A stretch of DNA of 64,000 bases from Lunularia cruciata (Eukaryota; Streptophyta; Marchantiopsida; Lunulariales; Lunulariaceae), in the NCBI GenBank assembly GCA_948567375.1, contig OX419756.1, positions 46,948,333 through 47,012,332 on the forward strand, given 5' to 3'. How positions within the stretch are numbered: the first letter of the stretch is position 1; the number at the start of each line of letters is the position of its first letter. A program made the translations under genes and the position numbers. The notes below the pieces were generated by a model, which did no database searches, was not told the DNA's origin, and saw nothing but the letters and a program-made list of their open reading frames with translations. Shown here one piece after another: positions 21,361 through 32,402 of this stretch.

Positions 21361-24048
21361 TGTGGTACCCACAATTTTATTTTTTTGTATTTCTGAAGAA
21401 GAAGTGTACAAAAGAAGTCAAATTGCGCTTGTATGAAGAAGAAGGCAAAGAAAGGTGTCCTCGGGGTGTAACCCAAGGTAAAGTGACTTTGTGTCAGAAG
21501 GCGAGGCACTCGGAATTACCCTATCACCATACAACCCAAAGTAAGGAGACTTTGTCTCAAGGGTGCTCAACCCAAGGCAAGGACAATGTAACAACTTTAC
21601 TTTGGGGTGAGACATTCAAGAAGGAACCATTCAAAAAAGGATGATCATACACATGAGGGATAATTGACAGTGAGAGGAGCATGCAAGAGGTATGATTTCT
21701 TTGTAGAAACTTGAAGTGAAGAAAGACGGAGGAGACACGCCACTATAAAATTTGAGCTAAAGACAAAGCAATGACAAGCAATTTTCCATTGTCGTTAAGA
21801 AGTCGTCCTATAGGAGATCATGGGAAGGGAAGTGTAGTCAAAGATGCACTGGTGTGTGGAGAGGAAGTTGAGAGTGTTAATCCGGGAATCAATAGGAAGA
21901 ATAGTCCCCAACCCAGAGTGGAAGAGAGAAAGATGGGGGGAGGGAAGAAGAACTCCAAATTTGTAGTAAGAAATCATGCAATTCAGAGGTTAGATGTGAT
22001 TGCAAGAATTGAGGTCCTAAGTAGGCTTTGGATCACATTCTTGGCATGGAACTGGAATGTTAGTTTTCCAGGTTTCATGACTGAGATCATCAAGAGTAAG
22101 TATCTCGATGGCCCTAAAGAAGAGAGGAAGACAAGAAGAAGGAGATAAGTCTATAAGCCAAAGTAATTCTGAGTGAAAGAGTAGAATATTTGAGGGAGAT
22201 TGTGTGCTTATTGTTGGTGAAGTTAGAGCACAAGAAGAGGGAGATGCAATCAACGTGTCTGGAGGTGAAGATTGTATTGCAGGTGTTAGCTCGATTGGAA
22301 GAAGAGAACTCGGAATTTAAGAAGAGTGTAGTCCAAGGTGATGAGGAAAGAGAAGTGCTACAAGTAGATGCCATAGTGCAGAATCAAGTAATCAAGAACT
22401 TGAAGAGAGAAGTGGGAAGTAGAGAGAGAACCATAGAGCAAAATGACATAGCAAGGGAAAGATAAGTAACTGAGTATGAAATCTTGAAATAGCAGTTTGT
22501 TGATTCAAGATTAGAGATTATCCATGCTATGGAGAGTAGCAAAGAAGAAGCAGCTCTAACAAAGAGAGTTGACAGTGAGATATAGAGAGGAAGAGAGGTT
22601 AAGAGAGTTACTTCACAATCTGGAGGAGAAGATTGTGCAAAAGGAGAAAGAGAAGGAGACACTAGAAGCTGAGTTCAAAGCAGAATTGGCAATGTATTGA
22701 GAGGATTGGCTTGTAGATTAAGAATGGGAGAGAAGAATGAGACTGGACCCATAGAAGGAGATAGTAATGATGAATGCGATGCTGAGTACAAAAGCTAGCG
22801 TGTGAATTGAAGAGATGAGGCTACACGAGTTGAAGTTGTTGGTGCTGGAGATGAGGAGGAGAAATGCAAAGGATAAAGATTTGAATGCTTTACTTATCAA
22901 TCTCAAAACTCGTGTAGATAGGAAGATATTGGAAGTGGAAGACAATATCACGATTAGATTAGACTTAGTGAAATTGGAGATAGATAAACTTTGAAAGGGT
23001 GTAAAATCAAGACCCAAAGTAGATGAAATAGGAAATCAAATATCTTTGGAGTTACCAGTGGAGATATTAGAGAAGAGTGGGTCAAAAGATAAGGAGTTAG
23101 ATAGATTACTTACTAGAGAAATTGTAGATCAGAGCAAAGAAGTGTAAGAATTGGTAGAGGAATTAGGAGTTGTGAAACCCGAGGATAGAGTAGTAAGTGG
23201 AGTTACTTTGGGTTTGGAAGCCAAGGAAAAAGTAGACATCGGATTGGAGTGGTAACAGATTTGAGATTTGAAGAGGCAGATATGAAGAGGTGCATTGTCA
23301 TTTTGGATCTATAGGTAGGAAGAGTTGTTAGGAAATGTTATAGTTGTTAGAACTATTGTTTGCTTCACTATTTAAAGGTGGTATTCGCAGTCAAATGTTG
23401 TTCAATGCTCATTATTTCTAAGAATAGATAAAGCAAAGTGTTGTGACGTAGTGTTCATCACTTGAGCTTGATTCCAAGTATCAGTTTTGGTGTCTATGCT
23501 TGTGAGTGTTTGGAGAAATTCAAAGTGCAAGTCAATGTGCTTGTTGGATGTTGGATTCCGTAGCCTTGATCTTCATTTTGTGTGTTTGATCCTGAGTGAA
23601 GTGCAATCAGAGCAATGCCTTCACAAATCTGAGAGGAATTGTAGTGTTGGTAGTATTTTGCATTTGTGAGTGTAGCGCAGTGTTGATGTGAAGCAATTTT
23701 GGTCAAGGAAGTTGTGCCTTTAGTGGAGGGGTAGAACACAAGTCTGAGGTGAAGTTGTTTTGTAGTGAAGTGCCATTTTTGGGAGAGCTTGAATCATCAC
23801 AATCAAGATTGTTTGGAAAGATTTGATGGAGTTGTGATTAAGGAAATGTTAATTTGTGACAAGATTGTGAATCAATGCTTGTTACTCTCTTCTAGGTATG
23901 GTTTCTACTTGAGAGACTAAAGACAAAACCAAGAAGAACTGAAGTGTTACTGTTTGCTTTGTATTTGACCAATTCTGACTAGTATCTTTATGGGAACAAA
24001 CTTTACTTACCTGATTACAGCAAAAGTGATATTTTCCGGGTTGCCATA
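21361..24048 (+). repeat. 3' LTR of Element 1 (2688 bp)
   Basis: It begins TGTGGTACCCAC and ends GGGTTGCCATA, a mutated form of the GGGTTGTCACA end. It lacks the same ~1.05 kb of LTR ORF as the 5' LTR. A TATA-like box is at 23369-23376. Confidence 0.9.
21771..23255 (+). pseudogene. LTR-internal ORF, deleted copy (3' LTR of Element 1)
   Basis: The ATG at 21771 opens 125 codons (MTSNFPLSLRSR...FPGFMTEIIKSKYLDGPKEE) ending at 22148. The frame is lost at the internal deletion. The coiled-coil part continues (22190-22465 and later pieces) with many stops to about 23255. The first 120 residues are the clearest copy of the protein's N-terminal domain apart from the one in LTR E. Confidence 0.7.
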
Positions 24049-24441
24049 ATTGATTCATGAAAGCTATTTGAGAGGATGGCATATGGCATGTTTGACTCCT
24101 CTCATGGTGGTTCCTCAAGGATAGTGGTTATGTCCTTGATGTACTTGACCTATAGCTAGTTCACTCTTAGTTCATCTATCTATAATATGTGATACATATT
24201 ATAGATAGATGACTAACTATGGAACTTGATAGCACTTGGCCTCTTGATCTTTGCACACTATAGGGCACATCACATACTCATAATAGATGGTCATCTAGAG
24301 TTAGAGGGACCTAACTGCTAGCTAGAGGTGCAATTGTGGTACTTTAGAGTTTATGTATGACTTTTGTATGAGTTGTTCTTCTATAGTGTGTGATATTGAT
24401 AGCAATGTATGATATGTTGTGATGTATATATGCATAACAAC
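24049..24441 (+). pseudogene. Element K: end of PHD coding region and 3' untranslated part
   Basis: Coding from 1418-1504 continues here with GWHMACLTPLMVVPQG and WLCP-CT, then a stop at about 24154, homologous to the PHD finger of J. Two zinc-site codons or neighbours are mutated to stops. The rest is the 3' untranslated region shared with J, including block B1 (24335-24441), a direct repeat of the last ~105 bp of the following LTR. Confidence 0.7.
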
Positions 24442-25006
24442 TATCAAAAGATTTGCAATACCAAAGTTAGTTTGCTTGGATGTTGGAGTGATAGTCTTGG
24501 TGGTCAAAAGTATAGTAGTAGTTGCTCAAGACTACTTAGCGGTGGCTAGATTTCATATGATGGTTGCTGATTACACTATAGAATCCACCATCACTTGCAC
24601 CATTTGCATTGTCAAATGTGTCATTAGCAACACCATTGTCAAATATGTCATTAGCAACCAAGATCTCCAACACCAGGGTTGGAGATCTTGGTTGAGTAGG
24701 GGGTATACCTTCAAAGTGTAGCTCTAAAGAGCTCACTTCTTTGAGCCTTTGAGCTCTTGGCTATGGTGGGTAAAGGCTTGCAAGTGTTACATGGAGTCTC
24801 TTAGATAGAGTGGATATAGCTTGACTATAATTAGGGCTTGTTGTTGGTAAACCATTGAGTTGAGAAATTTTTTTTAATTTGAGTTGAGTGTGAATTGATT
24901 ATTTTGGTACTGTAGAGTTTATATATGACTTTTGTATGAGTTGTGCTTCTATAGTGTATGATGTTGAAAATGATGTATGTTGTGTAGCAACGTATATATG
25001 GAAAAT
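24442..25006 (+). repeat. 3' LTR of element K (diverged)
   Basis: It aligns with the 551-bp 3' LTR of J (33773-34323, inverted): TATCAAAAG for TGTCACACC at the start and the terminal ~105-bp block at about 24902-25000. The middle portion is rearranged and includes a local inverted repeat (CCAAGATCTCCAAC...GTTGGAGATCTTGG near 24660-24695). The right boundary is approximate. Confidence 0.65.
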
Positions 25007-26483
25007 ACATTCTCTCTTTGATAGGTCCGGATCATGAGTATGCTCCCTTTCATTGTGTAGACAATCCCTATCTCTAAAGTCAGCCTTTGGGGCAGAATCC
25101 ATGTCCATTATTTCCAATCTATCTCATTCAACTTTGGAGTTTGGAGATAGACGTAAATAATGAAAGACCACAACTTTGTTGCATTTACATAGTTACATTA
25201 ACTTGCTTTGGAAGGGAAGTTGCATCTCTAGAAGAGCAAAACTAGGAGAGTAGATCCTCTAATGACTCCACACTTAGAATGGAGCACTACAACATTTGAA
25301 CATGGAAGAAATGGTCTTGCAAAGACTCAATATGTAAACTACTCCCAACCTCTAAATGTGTGCACAAATACATTCATTGTTAGAATCAACAACCCCAAAT
25401 TATACTTTTCATTATGGGTTTTCTCTTATAACTAGCGATGAAGTGCTACACCTAGGAGTTTAGTATACTAGGACATGAGAGAAGAAGCACTTCAAAGAAA
25501 GATGGATCCAAAACTCATTCCATGCATATGAGTAATGAATACATAAAAGAGGTAATGAATCTAAGAGATTCCTTGTTAGATTAAGCTCAAAAAAATATAA
25601 ACAATTCCTAATGAATAGTACTATAAAATTAATATATATATCATGTAATTGACCAATGCTAAAAAAAGCATGTATAAGAATGAAGAGAATAATCTCTAAA
25701 GGAAGACTAACTTGCCAAACTAAAAATAGTAATTGACATAACTCATCCTTCTGCAATTGATGGTTACCCTCTCCTTTTGCCAAAGCATAGACATGGGTAT
25801 AATTATCTTTGGGTTGATTGTATATTATCTAATCCTCACCCATAAGACGGCTTTTAAAGAACAAATGTGTCAAGAACTGACTCACAAAGCTCATCTTGTA
25901 CCACCTACCATCTAGATGCCTTGGCTATTTTTATTAGTACCATATCTTGGCCTCCATAATTGGTAACATAAGCTCCACCCAATCATAGTCCTCATCAGCA
26001 TGTGATAGCTTTGTGGTCACATAGACAATGGAAATCCATTTACTATCTTTGGTCTCCTAGTGAGGATAAGAAGCAAATTGAGCATCTATAAGAATGCTCT
26101 CCATGCTAGATAGATGCATTAGCAGGCAAGATATCTCTTGATGGTGAAGTCTTTCAATAAAATCCGCTCCTTGATCAATTGGTGTGGAACATATCTCCTT
26201 TTTGGCATATTATCCTTTGCCAAAGCAAATGCATCTCATACTCTCCCAAGTGTTGGAGTGAAAGGTCTATCATGCCATGCTTGTTTGGGTGAACTTATCC
26301 CATATGTGTGTAAAATTTATACACAAAGTAACCTACAAGGAAAAAGGAAAATTGCAAAGAATGACAAAATTGTTGTAGGTGGAATTGCTCACAAAAGATG
26401 TTTCACTCTACTATGGAAAAGGGTATGGCTCATGCTAGGTATGGATCTTCTTGCATAAGAGTAGAATTTGATTGCAAGCAAGG
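25007..26483. other. Non-genic stretch, nothing recognised
   Basis: It is AT-rich. Six-frame reading shows only short ORFs. The longest (25460-25783, minus, 107 codons, hydrophobic) has no recognisable motif and no upstream signal. It is probably old transposon debris. Confidence 0.5.
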
Positions 26484-26690
26484 CAGATCTTCTTGGCCAA
26501 GAGTGGATCCACTCAACCAAAGGTGGATTTGCTTACTTGAGCATATGTATTTGATTGGGTGGGAGTGGACCCACTTGCCCAAGATGTGGATCTACTTGGC
26601 AAGGATGGATCTGATTGATTGAGAGGTGGATCTACTTGGCACAAGCAGGATTTGCTTAGCCAAGCAATTGGATCTGCTTGTGAAGGAGGG
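26484..26690 (+). repeat. Degenerate minisatellite, ~20.5-bp period
   Basis: The core GTGGATCTACTTGGCAAG recurs with its GAT at 26486, 26506, 26526, 26568, 26589, 26608, 26629, 26649 and 26671. Spacings are 19-22 bp, with one weak unit between 26526 and 26568. It ends in a purine run (GTGAAGGAGGGAGG). Confidence 0.75.
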
Positions 26691-27609
26691 AGGTTTGTAA
26701 TACCATTAGCTAGATATATTATCTAGAGGTGGAAATTGGCTTAGTACTATCTAGAAGGATTTTATATATGATGGTCTATGTAGATTAGATAGAGGTGTCA
26801 CCAAAAGAGTATTTTCACTAATAGAGCAGAGGCTAAAAACAGAATGAAAGCTTCAAAGCTAATTTTGGAGGCCTAAATGGATGAATTAGGCCTAGAAAAT
26901 TAGAAGATTTCTCCTCCAAGGGAACAAACATAGCTTTCTCTTCCCATGTTTGTCTTTTCAAGAGCTTTGCAATAATATCTCACTCATGCTATTTTGAGCT
27001 TCTTATAATAAGATTCCCTCTGGTCAAACTTGTTTGACCAACCAAATAGGACAAGGATTGCCATGTCACTGATCCATACAACTTATCTAAGTGTGGAGCT
27101 ATCAATCCGTGTTTCCAAGTGTTTGATCCAAGGGTGGAGCTGCCTTTGAGGAGATCTTCTTTGCCATATAATAAAGACAAGGTGCTCCTTTGGGGCATTG
27201 AAGTATTGAGAGATGAAGCCTTGTGTTTCACTTGGGGATCCTCTTGTCCTTGGAACATTATAAATTTACTCATATAGTTGGGGTTTAGGGTTCTTTACCG
27301 CTTCCACAAAAAATTAACACAATTGTAAAATTTGATAGAATTGCAAAACCATGGGAAATTTGAATGGGGAAATTGAGATGGGGAATTATATTGGGGTTAA
27401 CCCAACACTTCTCTTCAACCCCAATGGATCAAGGTCTGCCTTGTGAATGCATTTGATGATTTCATCTTTGACCTGGATCTTGTCAAACCATGTGTACTTG
27501 ATCTTGGTCATTTTGTCCCACACAATGTTGAATTTAATCAACTACTAACCCTCTCTTATGTCCCCCATGTTTGAAGAGTCCTAACACTTCATATAATCTA
27601 GGATGTTTG
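26691..27609. other. Non-genic stretch, nothing recognised
   Basis: There is no coding potential or known domain. The sequence TTTGTAATACC after the purine run at 26680-26694 could be an LTR start, but I find no partner. Confidence 0.4.
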
Positions 27610-28490
27610 CCATCTTTTGCCTTTCTAAATGCTCAAATTACAAATCCCATGTTTCCTTATTTCCAAAACCAAGCTCTCAATTTCTATCCAATCCTATGTG
27701 GGAATGGCCTCTTGCTTGATTTCTATAAACCATCTTTTTTTAGAGTCTACTTGCTTCTCAACTATGAAGTTATATTGGCCCTCAACAAGAGTTGCTTCTC
27801 TCAAGACTTTTGTAATTCATCTTTGTTCTTTGAGTCTAATTCCCTTAGCATTCTCTAGTTTTATCCGGTCCTAAACACTAAATAGCCTCTCTCCTCAAAT
27901 TTCAAATATACATCTCTATTTTTAGAATCTACTCCCTCTTGAGTTATGTCTTGAGTTATGTTTGGTCCTCTATAGGAATGGCCTCTCTCAAGATTTCTAC
28001 TTATGGTAGTTGGTCTTTGAGTCTATTTCCCTTACAACTCTTGAGTTATATTTGGTGCCCAAACATTGAATGGCCTCTTTCCCCAAATTTTAAAAAATGG
28101 ACTCTATTTGTAAAGTCTACTTCATTCTATGTTGTTGATTTATATCTTAGCCTATGTGAGAATGGCTTCTCTCCCAATTTCTAAGAATAAGGCTCTATTT
28201 GTGAAGTTCAATTCCCTCTAAATAGTCAAGTTTTGCTTGGTCCTTGGCAAGAATGACCTCTCTATGTCAATTTCTAAAAGGTTTTTTTTGTAGCCCCTAA
28301 ACCTCTTAATTCCCCAATTTTCCCCCTATAAATTATGTCAATGTCCTCTCTCCAATTTTCTAGAAATTATCTCTATTTGCACTTTCCTCTCTATTATCAA
28401 TGTTTGTCTTCTCTTATGTAAGAAATGCATCTCTTGATTTCTTGACTTTTGTCTAGTATTATGTGGGATTTGACTTTGGATCTTTTTGTC
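27610..28490 (+). repeat. Highly diverged ~91-bp tandem repeat, about 9-10 units
   Basis: The anchor AATGGCCTCTCTC and variants occur at 27703, 27790, 27881, 27977, 28069, 28161, 28252, 28340 and 28424. Spacings are 87, 91, 96, 92, 92, 91, 88 and 84. Each unit also holds a TTTCTAAAA-type stretch and CTCTATTTxxxGAGTCTA. Units look far more diverged than those of the array in N, and the sequence is not obviously related to it. Confidence 0.75.
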
Positions 28491-28789
28491 AAAATTTGCC
28501 TTCTAATAGAGGCACATTGATGTGTTAAATTTCCCAAATGAGCATATGAACACCTATGTTGGTACAAGTATCAAAATCCTCCCCAAGCATACAACAATCA
28601 CAATCAATATCACACTCACAAGTAAATAAAATCTCCACAGATACAACTAAAACCAAGAAATAAGCAACAACACCAATGAATTGAGTAACCCCAACCACAA
28701 GCCAAGCAAATATTGGCCAAACTCAAGTGCATCCATCTCATCCCAAGCAGATCCATACAAAATTTGAGCAGATCTATATCTACTCCAAG
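28491..28789. other. Non-genic flank left of H
   Basis: There is no gene or repeat I recognise. The last five bases before the LTR (CCAAG) are the expected left target duplication of H; the right copy is outside the window. Confidence 0.4.
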
Positions 28790-28869
28790 TGTAACAATAT
28801 GGAGCTTACCGACAAGTTTGTCAAGACTAATGAAGTAGTGATTAGGCCAAATTAGTGCAAGAATTCTAA

Positions 28870-28882
28870 GAATATTCTAGAA
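28870..28882 (+). promoter_or_regulatory. Heat-shock-element-like motif in H LTR
   Basis: GAATATTCTAGAA fits GAAnnTTCnnGAA exactly, 285 bp upstream of the TATA box. The same motif is kept in F's 3' LTR at the equivalent place (60911-60923). Confidence 0.55.
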
Positions 28883-29154
28883 ATATCTAAAAGCTACTTA
28901 GTACCTTCCAAGTATTGGGTAATATACATGCCAAGTGGTGACTTCTAGGAGGAAGCTTTTTGGGTAGCTTAGCTTGCACGCCAAGTAGGTGGCTTTTAAA
29001 AGGAAGCTTCTTGGAAGTTTCCCTACTACCTTAGCTTGGACATCAAGTAGGTAGCTTCTAGAAGGAGGCTTCTTGAGAAAATTCTTGGTTAGCTTGGCTT
29101 GCACTCTAAGAAAATGACTTTTAGGAAGCTTCTTGAGAGCCTTGTATGCTTCCC

Positions 29155-29162
29155 TATAAATA
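29155..29162 (+). promoter_or_regulatory. TATA box of H LTR
   Basis: TATAAATA in the context CCCTATAAATACCAAAGCC, matching the box at 55950-55957 in F. Confidence 0.65.
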
Positions 29163-29273
29163 CCAAAGCCCAAGCTCATGCTAGGCATTTGGAGTTTCAC
29201 TCATTCAAGAGTCCCAATGTGATCTTTCACTCCAATCTTCCATTTTCTTATTTCTTTCCTTAGTCTTTTACAT

Positions 29274-29285
29274 TGGTATCAAAGC
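29274..29285 (+). other. H primer-binding site (tRNA-Met)
   Basis: TGGTATCAAAGC lies one base after the LTR. It differs at one position from the canonical initiator tRNA-Met complement TGGTATCAGAGC. LTR D inserted 8 bp downstream. Confidence 0.85.
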
Positions 29286-29679
29286 AAGAATGGTGTGGTG
29301 CCCACATTTTATTTTTTTTTCAAAATAAAGGAGAAGAAGTGTATAGAGAGGTCGGATTGCGCCTGTATGGATGAAGAAGGCGAAGAAAATTGGTTTTGGG
29401 ATGAAACCCGAAGTAAAGTGACTTTGGGTCATAAGGCAAAGTACTTGGAAATGCCTTGTCAGCATACAATACAAAGTAAATTGTCTTCAGATCGAGGGGA
29501 GCTCAACCCGAGGCAAAGACAGTCTAACAACCTTTTGTCGGGGCAAGAAATTCAAGAAGGGGCCGTTTCAAAACTGGCAGCTCATACGTGCGAAGGTTGA
29601 TTGACAGTGACAAGTGCATGCCGGAGGTGTGATTTCTCGGTAGAAACTCGAAGCGACGGAAGATGAAGAAGTGAAACTC

Positions 29680-29687
29680 TATAAAAA
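29680..29687 (+). promoter_or_regulatory. TATA-like box just upstream of the LTR ORF (D)
   Basis: TATAAAAA lies 27 bp before the ORF's ATG. It is also present at this place in E (53650-53657, minus) and, as TATAAAA, in both LTRs of Element 1. It could drive a transcript of the ORF from within the LTR, though the distance to the first ATG is short. Confidence 0.35.
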
Positions 29688-29706
29688 TCAAAACTGCAAC
29701 GACGAA

Positions 29707-32278
29707 ATGTCAAGCAATTTTCCGTCGCCGTTGAGGAGTCGTCTTGCAGGTGATCGGGGAAAGGAAAATAAAGTTGTACTTGGGTTAGTGCACAAGGGAG
29801 AAGTCACAAGAGAGAAATCAAGAGACAGTAAGAAAGCAGAAGAGATGGGAGGAGGGAAGAGGGAAGAAAAACTCTGAATTTGTAGTGAGAAATCATGCAA
29901 TTTGGAGATTAGATGTAGTAGCAAGGATCGAAGTCTTGAGCCAACTTTGGATCACCTTTTCTGGCATGGAACTGGAACGTAAGTTTTCCAAGATTCATGA
30001 CAGAAATCATCGAGAGTAAGTGTCTCGATGGTCCCGAGGAAGAAGGGAAGAGAGGAAATCCGGCTCGTTGGACAGAGTCGGATTGGAGACTCATACTCAA
30101 GAAGGAGGCAGGTTCGGAGCAGGGAGCCACGTTCTTGGGGAAAGGAGAGATAGCCCAAGAAATGCAGGAGGTGAGAGATGCCTTCTCGTCGAAGAGAACA
30201 AAGAATGGGTACAAAGTTGAGAGCTACAAAGACCCTTTGAAGAGAGGAATTGTGAGTGCACTAATGGCCATCCTAAAGCCGGAGAGAACCACTTATGTGA
30301 TGAAACACCAAGCGGTGTTCTTTCACAAGCTATTTGCAGGAGAACTGATCAATTGGGCAAGGTGTTTTCACGGGAGAACAAGGCAGATGGTGTGGAATCT
30401 ACGGGATAAGTCACCTCCACACTACATCGTACCATTTGCAACACATTTCTACCTTGGGTTGAATTTGCTCAATTTGGCGGAGCGCAATAGAATGGTGTCT
30501 CATTTCCATCCTGACTTGAGAAGAGAAGTCGACGTGGAGGAGCAGCAATACATTCTCCAAATCTGGAGCACGGACAACTACTATGGGAAGACAGGGAAAA
30601 ACATGGAGGTCATGGTAAGTACCCCGACAAAGAAGAGAACTTGGCACGCAAAAGCCGAAGGAAACAAGAAACCTCGGAAGATGCAGAAAAATAACCCGAG
30701 GCAAGGGATGGTGGTGATTGAGTCAGAAGATGAAGACTCAGAAGGCGAAGCCAAGCTCAAGACGGAGGGCTCGGAACGTGAGGAGGAACCTGAGCTGACA
30801 CTGCAGAGCGGAAATACTAGCAATGACAGTGAAGACGGTGGAGAAATGACCTCGGCACCAGCGGCTGAAGAATACGAAGAAGAAGTGCAAGCCAAAGTAG
30901 AAGCCGAAGACAATGCGGCGCTGGAAGATGAAGTACTGGTGCTCAAGGAGAAGAAGATTGCAGTACAGCGAGGAGTTTGCTCAAGACGTAAGGCGAAGTG
31001 TGAGGCGGGGCCGAGTAAAGTGAAGGAAGAGGCAAAAGACAGCACGAGTAGTGAGGCATCAATCCTGATACAAAGACTTCAGAGAAGAAGGTGCGTATCA
31101 GGAGAACATGAGGAGAAACCAGAAATTACTCCGTGGGAGGAAGAAGTTGCCAGTGAGGGAGTAGAGTATCTACGAGAGGTAGTATGCCCGCTGTTGGTAA
31201 AGTTGGAGAGGAAGAAGAAGGAGATGCAGTTGACTTGTCCAGAAGTAAAGACTGTATTGCAGGTGGTAGCAAGATTAGAAGAGGAGAACTTGGAGTTGAA
31301 GAGGAGTATAACCCGAGGTGAGATGGAGAGAGAAGTACTGCAAGCGGAAGCAGTAGAGAGAAGTCAGGTAATCAAAGACCTGAAGAGAGAAGTGAGCTAT
31401 CGAGAGGATCTTGCAAGGAAGAGTGACATCACAAGGGAGAGACAGGTAGCGGAGCATGAAATCTTGAAGCAGCAGTTTGCTGATTCAAGAGTAGAGCTTA
31501 TCCATGCTATGGCGAGGGTAGCATCAAAGGAACAAGAGCTTGATCAAGTGATGGAGAGTATAGAGGAGAAGAAGCAACTCTGGCAAAGAGAGTTGTCTGT
31601 GCGGTATAGAGATTACGAGAGTTACTTCGTAATCAGGAAGAGCAAGTTGTACAGAAGGAGAAAGAGAAGGAAGCGGTGAAGGCCGAGTTCAAGGAAGAGT
31701 TGGCAATGTATAGAGAGGAATGGCTTGCAGATCGGGAACGAGAACAAAAGACAAGATTGGAGCCATTGAAGGAGATAGTCCTCAGAGTGAATGCAATGTT
31801 AAGTACAAAAGCCAGCGTTCAAATTGAAGAAGCACGACTACACGAGTTGAAGTTGTTGGTGCATGAGACGAGGCGAAGACAAGCGAAGGACACGGAGATG
31901 AATGCCTTGTTAATCAAACTAAGAACTCGTGTAGATAGAAAGGTGTTAGAAGTAGAGGATAACATCTCAATTAGATTAGACTTAGTGAAAATAGAGTTAG
32001 AAAAGCTTCGGCAAGATGTTAAGGCAAAACCCAAAGTAGATAACATAGGAATCCAAATGTCTTCGGAGTTGCCCTCAGAGACATTAGAGAAGAGTAGGTC
32101 GAAAGATGAAGAGCTAGATAGATTACCCACTAGTGCAATTTCAGATCAGGAAAGAGAATTGCTAGATCTGGTCAAAGAAGTAGGAGATGTGAAACCCGAG
32201 GAAAATGTAGTAGGAAGTAAGATTACTTCGGGTTCGGGTTTGAAGGCCGAGGAAGAAGTAGACATCGGATCGGATTAG
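29707..32278 (+). pseudogene. LTR-internal coiled-coil protein gene, best-preserved copy
   Basis: The ORF starts MSSNFPSPLRSR at 29707. Small indels near 29870 and 29955 break the first ~95 codons. 29997-31679 is then open for 560 codons, and a shift at 31676-31679 leads into 200 more (31676-32278). Layout of the 560-residue part: a globular region (residues 1-200, with RWTESDW, VRDAFSSKRTKNGYK and NWARCFHGRTRQMVWNLRDK), an acidic low-complexity stretch (about 235-320), then a long coiled coil to the end. The 200-residue part is also coiled coil with an acidic tail. It resembles plant-transposon accessory proteins such as Athila ORF1-like products only in general character. I do not recognise a domain. 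It lies wholly within U3. Confidence 0.75.
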
Positions 32279-32394
32279 TAACCAATTTGAGATTTGAAGG
32301 GGCAGATATGAAGAGGTGCATTGTCATTTCGGATCTGCAGGTTAGAACAGTTGTTGTAGAACGGTATAGTTGTTAGAATTGCCAATTGCTTCAC

Positions 32395-32402
32395 TATTTA
32401 AG
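32395..32402 (+). promoter_or_regulatory. TATA-like box of LTR D
   Basis: TATTTAAG after TTGCTTCAC, equivalent to 3565 in Element 1. Confidence 0.45.

Larger units (their letters stand above)
1505..24048 (+). mobile_element. Element 1: Athila/Tat-like Ty3/gypsy retrotransposon with giant LTRs, degraded
   Basis: The element has a 5' LTR (1505-4244), a tRNA-Asp-type primer site, gag split by insert N, then protease, RT, RNase H and integrase, a polypurine tract and a 3' LTR (21361-24048). The flanks GTTGA (1500-1504) and ATTGA (24049-24053) are a 5-bp target duplication with one mismatch. They join the two halves of the PHD-coding region of K. LTR pairs differ at roughly one site in ten in the stretches I compared, so the insertion is old. 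Many stops and frameshifts are present. The RT signature FIDDFCVFG and the tRNA-Asp primer place it with the Athila/Tat group. Confidence 0.9.
28790..29272 (+). repeat. 5' LTR of H (483 bp)
   Basis: It begins TGTAACAATATGGAG and ends AGTCTTTTACA, matching F's LTRs. It contains repeats of the GAAGCTTC type, a perfect heat-shock-element core (28870-28882) and TATAAATA (29155-29162). Confidence 0.9.

Noticed and set aside
24640-24700. Inverted repeat around CCAAGATCTCCAAC as a terminator or small-RNA hairpin
   Set aside because: Short arms in a diverged LTR, absent from J at the same place; nothing else supports a function.
25460-25783. Hydrophobic 107-codon ORF on the minus strand
   Set aside because: Low-complexity, AT-rich hydrophobic translation, no family resemblance, no promoter or neighbour support.
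27571-28184. Three plus-strand ORFs of 81-95 codons
   Set aside because: They overlap the degenerate 91-bp tandem repeat and show no protein-like conservation.
30581-31045. Ser-rich 154-codon minus-strand ORF
   Set aside because: Antisense shadow of the acidic Glu/Asp-rich part of the LTR ORF.
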